DNA from: Massilia rhizosphaerae
GTDB lineage: Bacteria > Pseudomonadota > Gammaproteobacteria > Burkholderiales > Burkholderiaceae_D
Direction: 5' to 3'
Length of the DNA stretch: 64,000 bases
Assembly (NCBI RefSeq): GCF_016093545.1
Contig: NZ_JADKYX010000021.1
Location: forward strand, 62,001 to 126,000
Part shown: one piece after another, positions 63,073-64,000 of the stretch
Numbering within the stretch: the first letter of the stretch is position 1
How the letters are laid out: each line of letters starts with the position of its first letter
Notes under the pieces: generated by a model
Seen by the model: only the letters and a program-made list of their open reading frames with translations
The model's database searches: none
What the model was told of the DNA's origin: nothing
Program-made: the position numbers and the translations under genes

Positions 63073-64000
63073 ATGCAAGAGTTCTTTAAAAAGGCGCTGC
63101 TGGCGCTGATTTTCCTGCTCGTCGTGGACGCGCTGCTGGCGGTTTTTTTTGTTTACATGGCCTTTCCGACAAAGACGTTGCGGCAGGCGCATAAAGATGG
63201 CTCCGGCTGGCGTTACGGAACGTACTCCAATGTGGTAATTGGCGGAGTGCCGTCAGTGCGCTTGCACGACACGTCGGATGACCGGCTGCGCTTCGACCTC
63301 AAGCTGCAGGACGTGGTCGCGTATCCGATTTCCGCCGGCGACCTGAAACTCCATGACGGCAAAGGACGACTTATCCAAGAGGATTGGTCGAAGTTCCATA
63401 CCATTTCCTTCGTAGCCAAATGTTCACTGGCCACTGCCTTGTCGTTCGAGGTGTCCGTCTTTGATGAAAAATTCTCCAAGCTAAACAAGTTCGAGACTTA
63501 CATTCCACCTAGAACGTATTTTTCGTGCAATGAACAAGGCATGTCGGTGACGCTCGACTTGGACCGGCTGCTTATTCCCGAATGGTGGTATGCATCGATG
63601 AAGGAGGACTTGGGGCGTCAGGTTGTTAAACTGGACAAGGTCGGGAAAATCATGTTTGGCACCACCGCGGCTACGCCACGCAATGTCGATATCTCTGTTG
63701 AAATCAGCGAACTGACTTTGCATGGCCGAGATTATCGCTATTTGGCCGCGCTGGTGGTCATGATCCTGGGTGGCTGGGCGGCATTTGGTGTTTGGTTTTT
63801 TCGGGCCCATTCCCGCGCACTGTTGGCCAGTGTGGACTCAAAAATGAAAACGAATCTGCCCTTGGTGGCCTATCGCCAGTTAACCGTCGAACCGTACAAG
63901 GACAAGGAGAAGGCGTCGGTCTTGCGGTATATCGGCAACTCTTATACCGATCCCAAACTGGACCTGGACACCGTGGTGCAAGGGACCGGCGCGACCCGCT
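63073..64000 (+). CDS. Membrane-anchored AraC-type transcription regulator (3' part beyond window)
   Basis: The frame is open from the ATG at 63073 to the window end (309 codons). Layout: N-terminal helix (about 8-32), an extracytoplasmic domain of about 190 residues (RYGTYSNVVIGGVPSVRLHD onward), a second helix (about 222-242), then a cytosolic part reaching YRQLTVEPYKDKEK, VLRYIGNSYTDPKLDLDTVV and GTGATR, which looks like the first part of an AraC helix-turn-helix (positions of helices 1-3). A regulator that reads an outside signal, perhaps a sugar, through the membrane is plausible. GC content is clearly lower than in the core genes, suggesting transfer. Confidence 0.65.
   Translation, partial: MQEFFKKALLALIFLLVVDALLAVFFVYMAFPTKTLRQAHKDGSGWRYGTYSNVVIGGVPSVRLHDTSDDRLRFDLKLQDVVAYPISAGDLKLHDGKGRLIQEDWSKFHTISFVAKCSLATALSFEVSVFDEKFSKLNKFETYIPPRTYFSCNEQGMSVTLDLDRLLIPEWWYASMKEDLGRQVVKLDKVGKIMFGTTAATPRNVDISVEISELTLHGRDYRYLAALVVMILGGWAAFGVWFFRAHSRALLASVDSKMKTNLPLVAYRQLTVEPYKDKEKASVLRYIGNSYTDPKLDLDTVVQGTGATR

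Overview
The window is high-GC chromosomal DNA from a betaproteobacterium, most likely Oxalobacteraceae and close to Massilia/Telluria. The evidence is the gene order rpsB-tsf-pyrH-frr-uppS-cdsA-dxr-rseP-bamA-skp-lpxD-fabZ-lpxA-lpxB-rnhB with map-glnD divergent, PEP-CTERM proteins, large hybrid kinases and plant-polysaccharide hydrolases. No rRNA, tRNA, CRISPR array or intact insertion sequence was recognised.

Layout. 1-5.3 kb (minus strand): a membrane PAS sensor (cut by the window edge) translationally coupled to a PhnD-like periplasmic binding protein, a HAF-repeat/PEP-CTERM protein, a GNAT acetyltransferase and a POT peptide transporter. 5.5-11.1 kb: two hybrid histidine kinases; in the first the receiver domain is out of frame. 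11.6-15.8 kb (minus): an RNA pseudouridine synthase, glnD and map. 16.1-31.8 kb (plus): translation, isoprenoid, phospholipid, outer-membrane assembly and lipid A genes, many with 1-4 base overlaps. 31.8-38.6 kb: a REC-EAL protein lacking a key catalytic Glu, a DUF2071 protein, the divergent ppsR/ppsA pair and a TPR protein. 38.8-47.6 kb: NfeD/SPFH membrane proteins with two paralogous small membrane proteins, signal peptidase, a drug exporter, two lipoproteins, smpB, ratA, rnfH. 47.7-50.8 kb: guaB and guaA.

From the guaA 3' end onward the character changes. A gene-poor tract of about 0.6 kb leads into a locus for plant hemicellulose: two GH43 enzymes and two GH74 xyloglucanase-type lipoproteins on the minus strand, with a PEP-CTERM protein between the GH74 genes. 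A duplicated segment of about 295 bp lies upstream of each GH74 gene. Beyond it is a rearrangement scar where 5' fragments of a lipoprotein gene and of a xylR-type regulator meet tail to tail at about 62570. Last comes the start of a membrane-anchored AraC-type regulator with visibly lower GC. This end looks acquired and partly decayed.

The most notable signals are: (i) a family of double-hairpin REP-like palindromes (three full copies, one half copy), two of which provide the TAG stop codon of a neighbouring gene; (ii) the frameshifted hybrid kinase; (iii) the Glu-to-Val change in the EAL domain; (iv) the duplicated GH74 upstream segments and the xylR/lipoprotein junction; (v) paired paralogous membrane proteins bracketing an SPFH gene. 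No clearly new defence or mobile system was seen.
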